Positions 1 to 6,727 of a stretch of 10,715 bases of DNA are shown here, piece by piece (the first letter of the stretch is position 1; each line of letters opens with the position of its first letter). The notes beneath the pieces are model-generated. The model saw only the letters and a program-made list of their open reading frames with translations, made no database searches and was not told the DNA's origin. This stretch comes from Nocardioidaceae bacterium (GTDB lineage Bacteria > Actinomycetota > Actinomycetes > Propionibacteriales > Nocardioidaceae). The translations under genes and the position numbers were made by a program. The DNA lies in assembly GCA_013696065.1 (NCBI GenBank), contig JACCZJ010000364.1, forward strand, positions 1 through 10,715, read 5' to 3'.

Positions 1-817
1 GCCTGGGCCCCTCCACTCGAATGGTTTCGGCGCCAGGCAGCTCAAGTGCGGGGGCCGACTCGACGAGATCGACGACCAGGGTGCGACGGGCGCCGCCAAG
101 CTTGTGCAGCCCGGCCAGCGCTCCGTCGTACACGAGCCGGCCTCGGTCGATCACCATGACGCGTGAGCAGAGCTGCTCGATGTCGTCCAAGTCATGAGTC
201 GTGAGCAGCACCGTGGTGCCACGCTCGCGATTGGTCTGACGCAGGAAGTCACGGAGGTTGGCCTTGCTGACGACGTCGAGCCCGATGGTGGGCTCGTCGA
301 GGTAGACCACCTCGGGATCGTGCAGCAAGGCCGCAGCTATGTCACCGCGCATGCGTTGGCCGAGGGAGAGTTGCCGCACCGGGGTGTCGAGCAGGGGTCC
401 CAGGTCGAGCAGGTCAGTGAACGTTGCCATGTTCGCGCGGAACCTCGCGTCGGGGATCCGATAGATCCGGCGCAGCAGGTCGAACGAGTCTCGCAAGGCC
501 AGATCCCACCACAGCGTCGTGCGCTGACCGAATACCACCCCGATCTTGCGGGCCAGCTGAGTGCGGTGAACCGAGGGGGTCAAACCCGCGACCGTGAGCT
601 GACCCGAGGATGGCACCAAAATGCCGGTGAGCATCTTGATGGTGGTGGACTTCCCGGCCCCATTAGGTCCGATGTAGCCGACCATCTCACCGCGTTCGAC
701 CACGAAGTTCAGCTCTTCGACGGCGGTCACCACGACCCCGAGGCGGCGAAAACGCCCCGCTCTCTTGCGCACCGTAAAGTCACGGCGGACATTGACGACC
801 TCGATGACGGACACCAT
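1..817 (-). CDS. ABC-2 type exporter ATP-binding protein (COG4586-like), C-terminus cut by window edge
   Basis: Cytoplasmic ATPase subunit expected to energise the two permeases encoded just upstream. Reading the minus strand from ATG 817 gives an open frame of 272 codons to the window edge with no stop. Visible motifs: Walker A GPNGAGKST (about residues 50-58), a Q-loop region FGQRTTLWWDL (96-106) typical of this exporter subfamily, an ABC signature written LSLGQRMRGD (150-159) rather than LSGGQ, Walker B VVYLDEPTIGLD (170-181) and the H-loop LLTTHDLDD (204-212). The start ATG shares one base with the TGA of the upstream permease, so translation is probably coupled; GGGAG lies just before it, and GTG 814 is an alternative start. 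Families of this type usually run to about 320-340 residues, so roughly 50-70 are missing to the left. The substrate is unknown; drug or lipid export is only a guess from the ABC-2 family. Confidence 0.93.
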   Translation of the reverse strand, partial: MVSVIEVVNVRRDFTVRKRAGRFRRLGVVVTAVEELNFVVERGEMVGYIGPNGAGKSTTIKMLTGILVPSSGQLTVAGLTPSVHRTQLARKIGVVFGQRTTLWWDLALRDSFDLLRRIYRIPDARFRANMATFTDLLDLGPLLDTPVRQLSLGQRMRGDIAAALLHDPEVVYLDEPTIGLDVVSKANLRDFLRQTNRERGTTVLLTTHDLDDIEQLCSRVMVIDRGRLVYDGALAGLHKLGGARRTLVVDLVESAPALELPGAETIRVEGPR

Positions 818-1629
818 CAGCTCCCGGTGCTTTGGTAGCGGCGGATCCCGTAGCGCCATAACACCGCTGCCAACAGGCTCAGCAGCGCGGCCGCAATCGG
901 TCCGGCGAACTCGACACCCGAGGGCAGACCGAGAGGGTCCGGCTTGTCCAAGATGAACAGGCTGGGGTACCAGTTCACGAAACCCAGGGGTACGACGAAA
1001 GTCAGCGCCCTGATCGCCTCGCGGGGATAGATCGTCAACGGGAAGCAGGCGAGGGTGCTGCCACCATAGGTGAAGGCGTTGGCCAGTTCAGAAGAGTCAG
1101 CGGTCCAGAACTGCACGGCAGCGCCCAGGGTGAAGATCGCCAAGAAGATGACGGCTCCCGTCCCCACCAGATAGGGGAGCATGGCCATCCTCGCGGCGGT
1201 CCAGTCGATGTCAAGTGCGGTGACAGACCAGACGAACACCGCAATCGCCTGGGTGATTCTGCCGAGGCGACGCAGCGCGAATTCGTCGGCGCACATTTGC
1301 ACGAAGACGGAGACGGGTCGCACCAGCATGGTGTCGAAGGTGCCCATCCGGATCCGAACGCCGAGCCGTTCGATGTTGCCCAACAATAGGTCGGCGATGC
1401 CGAGACACAGTGCTGATCCGCCATACAGGAAGGCAACCTCAGCAAGTGTGAAACCACCGAGGGTATCGACCTTGGAGAACATGATCGCGATGCCGACGAA
1501 GTCCAGGCCGGTGATGAAGAACTGGCCGAGGGCCAAGGTCACGAAGGACGCTCGGTACGTCATCGACACCCGGATCCACATCCGCGCCAGCACCAGGTAG
1601 GCCTGGAGGTTCCAGCCGACGCCGCGCAC
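817..1629 (-). CDS. ABC-2 type transporter permease (DUF990/COG3694-like)
   Basis: Integral membrane subunit of the exporter, 270 residues from GTG 1629. It has about six hydrophobic segments (roughly residues 28-51, 62-84, 125-140, 149-173, 187-220 in two parts, and 240-260). The cytoplasmic loop GTFDTMLVRPVS (96-107) is the signature of the DUF990/ABC2_membrane_6 group. I chose GTG 1629 because AAGGTGG (1638-1644) lies exactly 8 nt upstream. Longer in-frame readings to GTG 1641 or ATG 1683 exist, but the latter overlaps the preceding permease by 50 bases and starts with non-family sequence. The gene begins within a few bases of the stop of the upstream permease, and its own TGA overlaps the ATPase ATG. 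This tight coupling supports a heterodimeric pore of two equal-length (270-residue) permeases plus one ATPase. The substrate cannot be inferred. Confidence 0.9.
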   Translation of the reverse strand: MRGVGWNLQAYLVLARMWIRVSMTYRASFVTLALGQFFITGLDFVGIAIMFSKVDTLGGFTLAEVAFLYGGSALCLGIADLLLGNIERLGVRIRMGTFDTMLVRPVSVFVQMCADEFALRRLGRITQAIAVFVWSVTALDIDWTAARMAMLPYLVGTGAVIFLAIFTLGAAVQFWTADSSELANAFTYGGSTLACFPLTIYPREAIRALTFVVPLGFVNWYPSLFILDKPDPLGLPSGVEFAGPIAAALLSLLAAVLWRYGIRRYQSTGS

Positions 1630-1633
1630 GATG

Positions 1634-2446
1634 CTAGCCACCTTGCACCACCACTTTGTGGTTGGCCAACAACAGGACCCCATGACAGGCCCAAAGAAGC
1701 AGAACCGTCCACAGGGCCTGGAAACCCAGGGCGAGGGGAACCTCCCAGCCGGTGTGCTTGCCCAGCCAGAGATCGGCCGGGATCTGGAGATACGACGCCC
1801 ACGGTAGGAGCGAGGCGGCCTCGTGCGTCCACCCCGGGAAGAGCACGAGCGGCACCGTCAACCCGGAGAAAAACGTGGCGCACACGGCCGCGAGCTGTTT
1901 GACTCCGGTGTCGTCCAATAGCCAAAAGGCACTGGCCGAGACGAGCATCCGCACCCCGAAGCTCACTGTGACCGCCAAGACCACCGACATCGAAAAGATC
2001 AGCCAGGTCAACGCATCTGGCGGGTAGCGCAGGTCGAAGAGCAAAGAGCCGACGATGGTCGGCGCCAGTCCACGGGTGAGCAGGTGATAGAACGCACGAC
2101 CGAGGTCACTGGCCACGTACCACCGCAGCAGGCTCACTGGTCGATGCATATCCAAGGCGACGTCGCCGCTCTTGATCCGGGCGGCGAGGTCATCGGTGGC
2201 GCCCCCGCTCCACATGGCGGTCGTCATGAGCATGGCTTGGCCGAGCCAGACATAGGTGACAGCGTCGGTCACGTCATACCCACCGGCGGTCGGGTTCTCC
2301 TTCCATACCGCGATGTAGGTGAAGCAGACGATCGCTCCGAACGCGCAGTTGGTGAAGATTCCCGCAAAGGTGGCGGCGCGGTACGTCGAATAGCGCCTGA
2401 AGCTCAAACGCGCGACGGCATACCAAAGTCCCATCGCAGCGCGCAC
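1634..2446 (-). CDS. ABC-2 type transporter permease (COG4587-like)
   Basis: First permease of the exporter, 270 residues if read from GTG 2446; ATG 2434 (residue 5) is an equally plausible start, and neither has a clear Shine-Dalgarno sequence. The N-terminus is short and basic, followed by about six hydrophobic stretches (roughly 27-48, 62-80, 126-137, 146-172, 184-204, 234-262). The loop IKSGDVALDMHRPVS (91-105) matches the G-D-x3-L-x3-RPVS loop seen in the partner permease, which places both in the ABC-2/DUF990 superfamily. It starts 19 nt (or 31 nt from the ATG) after the PEBP gene on the same strand, so it may be expressed from the promoter before that gene. The stop TAG is 4 nt before GTG 1629 of the next permease. 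The transport substrate is unknown. Confidence 0.9.
   Translation of the reverse strand: MRAAMGLWYAVARLSFRRYSTYRAATFAGIFTNCAFGAIVCFTYIAVWKENPTAGGYDVTDAVTYVWLGQAMLMTTAMWSGGATDDLAARIKSGDVALDMHRPVSLLRWYVASDLGRAFYHLLTRGLAPTIVGSLLFDLRYPPDALTWLIFSMSVVLAVTVSFGVRMLVSASAFWLLDDTGVKQLAAVCATFFSGLTVPLVLFPGWTHEAASLLPWASYLQIPADLWLGKHTGWEVPLALGFQALWTVLLLWACHGVLLLANHKVVVQGG
1638..1644 (-). promoter_or_regulatory. Ribosome binding site AAGGTGG for the second permease
   Basis: On the minus strand AAGGTGG sits at the very end of the first permease gene, 8 nt before GTG 1629. It overlaps the alternative GTG 1641, so it decides the shorter start. Its position inside the upstream coding end fits translational coupling. 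Confidence 0.55.
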
Positions 2447-2451
2447 AACGG

Positions 2452-2462
2452 GTCAGTCTGAC
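2452..2462. repeat. Short perfect inverted repeat between PEBP and permease genes
   Basis: GTCAGTCTGAC has 5-bp arms around a single central base, in the 19-nt gap between the PEBP stop and the first permease start. It could be a small operator or chance. There is no T-tract, so it does not look like a terminator. Confidence 0.2.
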
Positions 2463-2465
2463 AGA

Positions 2466-2993
2466 TCAGAGCTGGTAGGTCCCCACGATCACCGCGCGGC
2501 CCAGTGTCTTGAATGCCAGGTTGAATGCCACCACGGTAGGTGACACGTCGCCATCCACGCCGAGGGACTCCTCGCCAACAGCGTGCACGACGAAGTAGTA
2601 CCGGTGGGTGTGGTCGCCTTCGGGCGGTGCCGCACCGGAAAACGCCTTTTCGCCTGTGTCGCTGCGCACGTGGAAGGCACCCGTCGGCAGGGCGTCGTCA
2701 GAGGCGCCCGCACCGGCTTCGAGATCGGTGATGTCCGAGGGAAGGTCCACCACCGTCCAATGCCAAAAGCCTGATGGCGTGGGAGCGTCAGGGTCGAAAC
2801 ATGTCACCACAAAGCTTTTGGTCCCCTCCGGAGCACCAGACCAGCTCAGTTGCGGAGATGTGTTGCCGTCGTGGCTCGCCTGCTCGTCGGGCAGTGGCGA
2901 GCCATCGGTGAACGCCTTACTAGTGGCAGCGAATGACGCCACCTTCGACAGCTTGGCGTAGGGATCTTCTGCGCGTGGTCTCTCGATAGTCAT
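2466..2993 (-). CDS. YbhB/YbcL family PEBP-like (Raf kinase inhibitor-like) protein
   Basis: 175 residues, the normal size for bacterial phosphatidylethanolamine-binding-protein homologues. The anion/ligand pocket signatures are present: CR1 FDPDAPTPSGFWHW (66-79) and CR2 FSGAAPPEGDHTHRYYF (118-134), with TSPQLSW (45-51) before them. The actinobacterial N-terminal pattern (ERPRAEDPYAKL) directly after the ATG supports this start. There is no signal peptide, so the protein is probably cytoplasmic. The biochemical role of bacterial YbhB proteins is not firmly established; ligand binding and, in some reports, effects on proteases or kinases are proposed for the family. It lies just upstream of the ABC exporter on the same strand and diverges from cysG. 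There is no Shine-Dalgarno sequence; a possible TTGACG/CACGTT promoter lies next to the start. Confidence 0.93.
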   Translation of the reverse strand: MTIERPRAEDPYAKLSKVASFAATSKAFTDGSPLPDEQASHDGNTSPQLSWSGAPEGTKSFVVTCFDPDAPTPSGFWHWTVVDLPSDITDLEAGAGASDDALPTGAFHVRSDTGEKAFSGAAPPEGDHTHRYYFVVHAVGEESLGVDGDVSPTVVAFNLAFKTLGRAVIVGTYQL

Positions 2994-2999
2994 GCGTAT

Positions 3000-3028
3000 A
3001 ACGTGATCGCCGACTGCGCATCCGTCAA
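3000..3028 (-). promoter_or_regulatory. Possible promoter of the PEBP/exporter transcript
   Basis: Minus strand: TTGACG (3028-3023), a 17-nt spacer, CACGTT (3005-3000), then 6 nt to ATG 2993. The -35 box is good. The -10 is off consensus (CAnnnT), so this is tentative. If real, the mRNA would be leaderless, in line with the missing Shine-Dalgarno. Confidence 0.35.
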
Positions 3029-3046
3029 GTGGAGACCATTCGATCT

Positions 3047-3061
3047 AGCTCTGCAAGAGCT
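3047..3061. repeat. Small inverted repeat AGCTCT-GCA-AGAGCT
   Basis: Perfect 6-bp arms with a 3-nt loop, directly beside the tandem repeat in the PEBP/cysG divergent region. It could be a protein-binding site or a small hairpin. No T-tract follows on either strand. Confidence 0.25.
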
Positions 3062-3069
3062 TGCGATCC

Positions 3070-3141
3070 GGCCCTTGGGGGAGACCGCAACTCGGCCCTT
3101 GGGGGAGACCGCAACTCGACCCGTGAGCAAGACCGCAACTC
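3070..3141. repeat. 24-bp-period tandem repeat (three units, plus degenerate flanks)
   Basis: Three consecutive 24-bp units occupy 3070-3093, 3094-3117 and 3118-3141. Units one and two are identical. Unit three differs in its first half (GACCCGTGAGCAA instead of GGCCCTTGGGGGA). All three end with the same 11-mer GACCGCAACTC (3083-3093, 3107-3117, 3131-3141). A partial fourth unit begins at 3142 (GACCCATGAGAC), and a degenerate one may precede 3070. Because 24 is a multiple of three, the array is open in several frames and yields repetitive peptides that are not real genes. It is not a CRISPR: there are no unique spacers. It lies in the 199-bp region between the divergent PEBP and cysG starts, so it could affect regulation of either, or be a mobile or expandable minisatellite. 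Confidence 0.85.
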
Positions 3142-3180
3142 GACCCATGAGACGATCCATGGCTTGCACCCAAGCAGACA

Positions 3181-3186
3181 TACGGT
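3181..3186 (+). promoter_or_regulatory. -10 hexamer TACGGT for cysG (leaderless)
   Basis: TACGGT fits the actinobacterial TAnnnT -10 consensus and is followed by exactly 6 nt and then GTG 3193. No Shine-Dalgarno precedes the start and no good -35 is visible. The same TACGGT-N6-GTG arrangement occurs before the aldo/keto reductase. Confidence 0.45.
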
Positions 3187-3192
3187 TGCTTG

Positions 3193-4455
3193 GTGGTTGA
3201 CGACACCGACTCTGTGCCGTACCTTGCTGGGTTGCGTTTGGACGGTCGTCGCGTGGTGGTGATCGGCGGCGGAAAAGTGGCACAACGGCGGCTCCCCTTG
3301 CTGATCAACTCAGGTGCCCGAGTGGAGGTGATCTCGCCCGTCACGACGCCTGCTGTCGAAGGACACGCCCTGGCCGGCGATGTCGTCTGGCATAAGCGCC
3401 CCTACCAGCCTGGGGATCTCGAAGACGCGTGGTACGTCGTCGTAGCCACGGACCAACGCCACGTCAACGAGACAGTTTCGGCTGAAGCAGAGGAGCGCCA
3501 CATCTTTTGCGTGCGAAGCGACGAAGCCCAAGCTGCGACCGCCTGGACACCTGCCAGCGGACGCCACGGCCCGTTGACTGTCGCCGTGCTGGGGAGTCGG
3601 GATCCGCAGCGGTCAGCGGCTGTCCGGGACGAAATCGTCGCCCGGTTGAGGAACGGCGAGATCGCGGCACCAAAGGACCGGGTTCGAGAACCTGGAGTGG
3701 TGCTGGTGGGAGGCGGCCCAGGTGATCCGGAACTCATCACGGTCGCCGGGAGGCGGGCCCTTCAGGAGGCCGACGTGGTGGTCGCCGACCGGTTGGCTCC
3801 GCGCGAGCTGTTGGCAGAGCTCGCACCTGACGTCGAGCTCATCGACGCCACCAAGCTCCCCCGCGGCAGGTCCGCGAGTCAGGAAGCGATCAACGCCGTC
3901 ATCGTCGAGCGTGCCCTGGCCGGCAAGAGTGTGGTCCGGTTCAAGGGGGGTGACTCTTTTGTCTTCGGCCGCGGTTTCGAGGAGGTTCTCGCATGTGCGG
4001 CGGCTGGGATTCGTTGTCAGGTGATCCCCGGTATCTCGAGTTCCCTTGCTGTACCCGCGTTGGCGGGCGTGCCCGTGACACACCGTGGTGTCGCGCATGA
4101 TTTCACCGTGGTTTCCGGCCATCTGCCACCAAGACATCCAGATTCGTTGGTCGCATGGGAGCCTCTGGCGCAGCTACGCGGGACGCTGGTGTTGCTGATG
4201 GCGATCGAGAATCTGGGAGCGATCTGCGACGCACTGCTCGCCGGTGGCAAGCCCGCTGACACGATGTCGGTGGTGGTTCAGGACGGATCCACCAGCTCAC
4301 AGCGGACCATGACCTCCATCCTCGGGACGCTTGCCGCCGACGCTGCTGAGCAGCAGATGCGGGCTCCCGCGATCGTGGTGATCGGAGACGTCGTCGGCGT
4401 CGCCTCACTGGCGGCTGACACTGTGGCGACGAGCTCCTCAGATTCGACTGGCTAA
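3193..4455 (+). CDS. cysG: Bifunctional siroheme synthase / uroporphyrinogen-III C-methyltransferase
   Basis: Cytoplasmic tetrapyrrole enzyme of about 420 residues. The C-terminal SUMT domain (about 168-405) uses SAM to methylate uroporphyrinogen III to precorrin-2. The N-terminal Rossmann domain (about 10-150) oxidises this to sirohydrochlorin and may insert iron, giving siroheme for sulfite and nitrite reductases. Visible motifs: NAD-binding VVVIGGGKVAQRR (21-33), FCVRSDEA (105-112), SUMT motif LVGGGPGDPELIT (171-183), KLPRGRS (221-227), FKGGDSFVFGRG (250-261), PGISSSLAVPALAGVPVTHRG (279-299, compared in two parts), and a C-terminal APAIVVIGDVVG. The length and the short middle segment match mycobacterial CysG rather than the about 457-residue enterobacterial form. 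KGGD is followed by S instead of the usual P. The start is TTG 3190 or GTG 3193; GTG is chosen because of the -10 spacing. Confidence 0.95.
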   Translation: MVDDTDSVPYLAGLRLDGRRVVVIGGGKVAQRRLPLLINSGARVEVISPVTTPAVEGHALAGDVVWHKRPYQPGDLEDAWYVVVATDQRHVNETVSAEAEERHIFCVRSDEAQAATAWTPASGRHGPLTVAVLGSRDPQRSAAVRDEIVARLRNGEIAAPKDRVREPGVVLVGGGPGDPELITVAGRRALQEADVVVADRLAPRELLAELAPDVELIDATKLPRGRSASQEAINAVIVERALAGKSVVRFKGGDSFVFGRGFEEVLACAAAGIRCQVIPGISSSLAVPALAGVPVTHRGVAHDFTVVSGHLPPRHPDSLVAWEPLAQLRGTLVLLMAIENLGAICDALLAGGKPADTMSVVVQDGSTSSQRTMTSILGTLAADAAEQQMRAPAIVVIGDVVGVASLAADTVATSSSDSTG

Positions 4456-4613
4456 ACACCTTCGTCTGCAGCGACATACGATCGGTGAATCGCATAGTCT
4501 GCATCGGGCGAGGTATCGAGCGCCGTTCGGGCTGGTATGACGACAGCTTCGCCTCGCGTGGGTTGTCTGGATGTGCCTGAGATTTGTCTCGGCCGGATAC
4601 GCAGCAGAGGAGA

Positions 4614-4620
4614 GAAGGGA
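4614..4620 (+). promoter_or_regulatory. Ribosome binding site for the diguanylate cyclase
   Basis: The purine-rich stretch GAGGAGAGAAGGGA ends at 4620, 10 nt before ATG 4631. The earlier in-frame ATG 4571 has no such site. This favours the 487-residue protein. Confidence 0.5.
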
Positions 4621-4630
4621 TCTTCCCGAC

Positions 4631-6094
4631 ATGGGGATCGCCGGCATGGGTCTTGCCGCAGACTCGATGCGTCGTCTCCGAGACACCCTGGCGACGTCGA
4701 GTTCCACCACCGACTCGCTGCCTGCTTTGCAAGAAATTTGCGATGCCGTGCACGAACTGCTGAATTGCGACTTTGTGGTCATGCACACCGTCCACCGGGA
4801 CTTGATGGAGGTGACGGCATGCTCGGGCGAGGACGCCCAGCGCCTCGTAGGTCACACGACGTCGGTGGGCCGGTGGAATCAGCTCCTGGAGACAGGCGAG
4901 ACGTGGGGGCAGCTTCGCCTTTGCCGAGACCCACGACCGTTCTTCGACCACATGGTCTACGAGCACCACGACGATTCCCACCTGCTCTTGGGGGACGAGT
5001 CGCATTGGGGATCACTTAACAGACTCGTTGCGCCCTTGCGGTCGCCTGACGGCATCCTCGTGGGGGCGTTGTCCCTGGCGGCGCATGCCGGTGCCGAGTT
5101 GCCTAGCGAAGTTCTGCGCACCATCGCCGAGCTTTTCACGGCGCAGGCTGCCATCGCCATCTACCAGCAACGATTACGCGACCGCGCTGCCGAGGATCGG
5201 CTCGCGTTGCGGCTCAGCGAGGAGCGGTTCAGGCTGGCTTTCGACAACGCTCCAGTGGGCATCGTCGAGTTCAGTCAGGTCGATCAAGGTCTGATCATGA
5301 CGAGGATCAACCGGGCAGCGGCAACGCTCCTGGGTGTGCCGCAAATCGACATGAGCGCCCGGGTTGTCGACGATGTGATGGTGGTGACCGAGGGTGAACC
5401 TCTAAGTCAGCAACTCAGAAGCCTGCTGAGCGAGGATCAGCGACTCCTCAGGAAAGAGTTGAGGCTGCGGCGCCCCGACGGCGCCGAGTTCTGGGGATTG
5501 GTCCACGCCGCCCCATTGCCTGATGTGGCCGGCCGGTCGAGCCTGCTCTGCCAGATCACCGACGTCACTGAGGAGAAGTCGCAGGCCGTCAGGCTCACCC
5601 AACAGGCCCGGCGGGACCCACTCACCGGCCTGCCAAACCGCGTTGTGGTCCTCAACCGGCTCGACGCCGTCGTCGCGGCCGCCGCGGCCGACGGACATAC
5701 TGGCTGTGTCCTCTTCGCCGACCTCAACGACTTCAAACAGGTCAACGACGAGCAGGGGCACCTCGTCGGGGACGAAGTCCTCAAGGAGCTCGCCGGGCGT
5801 CTCGATCAGGTGGTCCGCAAGACTGACACGGTAGGACGCTTCGGCGGCGACGAATTCGTCATCGTGGCCTACCCGTTGACCCTCGATGAGGCGGCCGAGC
5901 TCAGCAACCGGGTGCACAATGTGCTCGCGGAGCCAATAGCGATAAGTGGCTCCGCCTTGCGTGTCCGGGTGACGATCGGCGTTGCCGAGATTACCGGTGA
6001 GGTACCGGCAGGCGAGGTGCTTCGCCAGGCGGATCAGAACATGTATTCCTTGAGGTCGAGAGCTCGACCGGGCGTATCGGGCGAAACCGGCTGA
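4631..6094 (+). CDS. Diguanylate cyclase with GAF and PAS sensor domains (GGDEF protein)
   Basis: 487-residue soluble signalling protein, predicted to make cyclic di-GMP from two GTP. Order: GAF-like domain (about 25-180), linker helix (181-198), PAS domain with PAC end (about 199-318, ending CQITDVTEEKSQ), GGDEF domain (about 325-480). The GGDEF domain looks catalytically intact: DPLTGLPNR (329-337), metal-binding FADLNDFKQVND (362-373), and RFGGDEF (403-409). RKTD (396-399) lies five residues before GGDEF, the position of the RxxD product-inhibition I-site, so feedback control is likely. There is no EAL or HD-GYP domain and no membrane segment, so input is probably a cytoplasmic ligand or redox/light cue sensed by GAF/PAS; neither cofactor can be told from sequence. 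It follows cysG by 175 bp with its own ribosome site and ends 15 bp from the convergent def gene. Confidence 0.93.
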   Translation: MGIAGMGLAADSMRRLRDTLATSSSTTDSLPALQEICDAVHELLNCDFVVMHTVHRDLMEVTACSGEDAQRLVGHTTSVGRWNQLLETGETWGQLRLCRDPRPFFDHMVYEHHDDSHLLLGDESHWGSLNRLVAPLRSPDGILVGALSLAAHAGAELPSEVLRTIAELFTAQAAIAIYQQRLRDRAAEDRLALRLSEERFRLAFDNAPVGIVEFSQVDQGLIMTRINRAAATLLGVPQIDMSARVVDDVMVVTEGEPLSQQLRSLLSEDQRLLRKELRLRRPDGAEFWGLVHAAPLPDVAGRSSLLCQITDVTEEKSQAVRLTQQARRDPLTGLPNRVVVLNRLDAVVAAAAADGHTGCVLFADLNDFKQVNDEQGHLVGDEVLKELAGRLDQVVRKTDTVGRFGGDEFVIVAYPLTLDEAAELSNRVHNVLAEPIAISGSALRVRVTIGVAEITGEVPAGEVLRQADQNMYSLRSRARPGVSGETG

Positions 6095-6104
6095 CCATGT
6101 CGGA

Positions 6105-6125
6105 GGCGGCTACAGCTTCGCCGCC
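6105..6125. terminator. Possible bidirectional stem-loop at the dgc/def convergence
   Basis: GGCGGC (6105-6110) pairs with GCCGCC (6120-6125) around a 9-nt loop. It spans the end of def and lies 11 nt after the cyclase stop. It is GC-rich but has no T-tract, so a transcription-stopping role is only suggested by its place between convergent genes. Confidence 0.25.
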
Positions 6126-6676
6126 GGCCAGCCTTCCGGGAATTCCGCTTCCATCTGCGTCGCCTCCGCGTAAAGCTTCTTGCGTGCTCTGCCCGACAGT
6201 CTGTCTGCGAAAACTATGCCGTCGAGATGGTCTGTCTCGTGTTGCAGGCAGCGCGCCAGCAATCCCTCTCCGGCGTAGATCACCGGGCGGTTGTGCATGT
6301 CCACGCCCGTGACCTCGGCGAAGTCGGGACGCGCGCAGCCGATGAACGCACCCGGAAGCGACAGACACCCCTCGTCGCCATCGTCGAGTACGCGCCTTCG
6401 ACCTGCGGGAACCCCCACGCCCGGATTGCACACCACACCTGAGTGGGGTCGCCCCTCTGAATCGGGACAGTCAAAGACGAAGACTTTGAGGTCGACGCCT
6501 ATTTGGTTGGCGGCCAGGCCGACTCCTTCGGCGGCATACATGGTGGCGACCAGGTCGGCGACGAGCGAGTGCAGCTCGAGGTCAAAACTCGTGACCGGCC
6601 GGCAGGGCGCATGCATCACCGGCTCCCCCCAACGCTTGATGGGCCGGACCGTGCCGCCGGCCGGAAGTGCGCTCAC
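6110..6676 (-). CDS. def: Peptide deformylase
   Basis: 188-residue metallohydrolase that removes the N-formyl group from nascent proteins in the cytoplasm. All three family motifs are intact: motif 1 GVGLAANQ (51-58), motif 2 EGCLSLPG (102-109) with metal ligand Cys104, and motif 3 QHETDHLDG (145-153) with His146, Glu147 and His150. The start is GTG 6676, preceded by AGAGGGG (6690-6684) at 7-nt spacing. The length is normal. It lies 51 nt downstream of the RTX-repeat gene on the same strand and could be read from the same transcript, but it has its own strong ribosome site. Many Actinobacteria carry more than one def gene; nothing here shows whether this is the main copy. Confidence 0.96.
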   Translation of the reverse strand: MSALPAGGTVRPIKRWGEPVMHAPCRPVTSFDLELHSLVADLVATMYAAEGVGLAANQIGVDLKVFVFDCPDSEGRPHSGVVCNPGVGVPAGRRRVLDDGDEGCLSLPGAFIGCARPDFAEVTGVDMHNRPVIYAGEGLLARCLQHETDHLDGIVFADRLSGRARKKLYAEATQMEAEFPEGWPAAKL

Positions 6677-6683
6677 ACAAGAA

Positions 6684-6690
6684 CCCCTCT
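6684..6690 (-). promoter_or_regulatory. Ribosome binding site AGAGGGG for def
   Basis: AGAGGGG lies 7 nt before GTG 6676 on the minus strand and selects this non-ATG start. It is one of the clearest ribosome sites in the window. Confidence 0.6.
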
Positions 6691-6727
6691 TAGTTCAGGC
6701 CAGCCTTGCAGGGTTGCAGCGGTGTGC

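Noticed and set aside
194..838. Plus-strand open frame of 214 codons opposite the exporter ATPase
   Set aside because: It is antisense to a gene with all ABC ATPase motifs. The frame is open only because of high third-position GC, and the peptide has no recognisable family.
3070..3141. Possible CRISPR array
   Set aside because: Units are directly adjacent, with no variable spacers, only three copies and no cas genes.
3003..3344. Several short open frames on both strands through the 24-bp repeat, giving repeated octapeptides
   Set aside because: The period is a multiple of three, so any frame without a stop stays open. No ribosome site or conserved domain supports translation.
4467..4503. 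Imperfect inverted repeat after cysG as an intrinsic terminator
   Set aside because: Only TGCAG/CTGCA and CGAT/ATCG pair, with mismatched middle parts, and no T-tract follows.
4571..4630. Longer cyclase N-terminus from ATG 4571
   Set aside because: There is no ribosome site before ATG 4571, while a purine-rich site stands 10 nt before ATG 4631.
4103..5005. Minus-strand open frame of 300 codons across the cysG end, the intergenic gap and the cyclase start
   Set aside because: It covers conserved SUMT and GAF coding sequence on the other strand, has Arg/Ser-rich low-complexity composition and no family signature.
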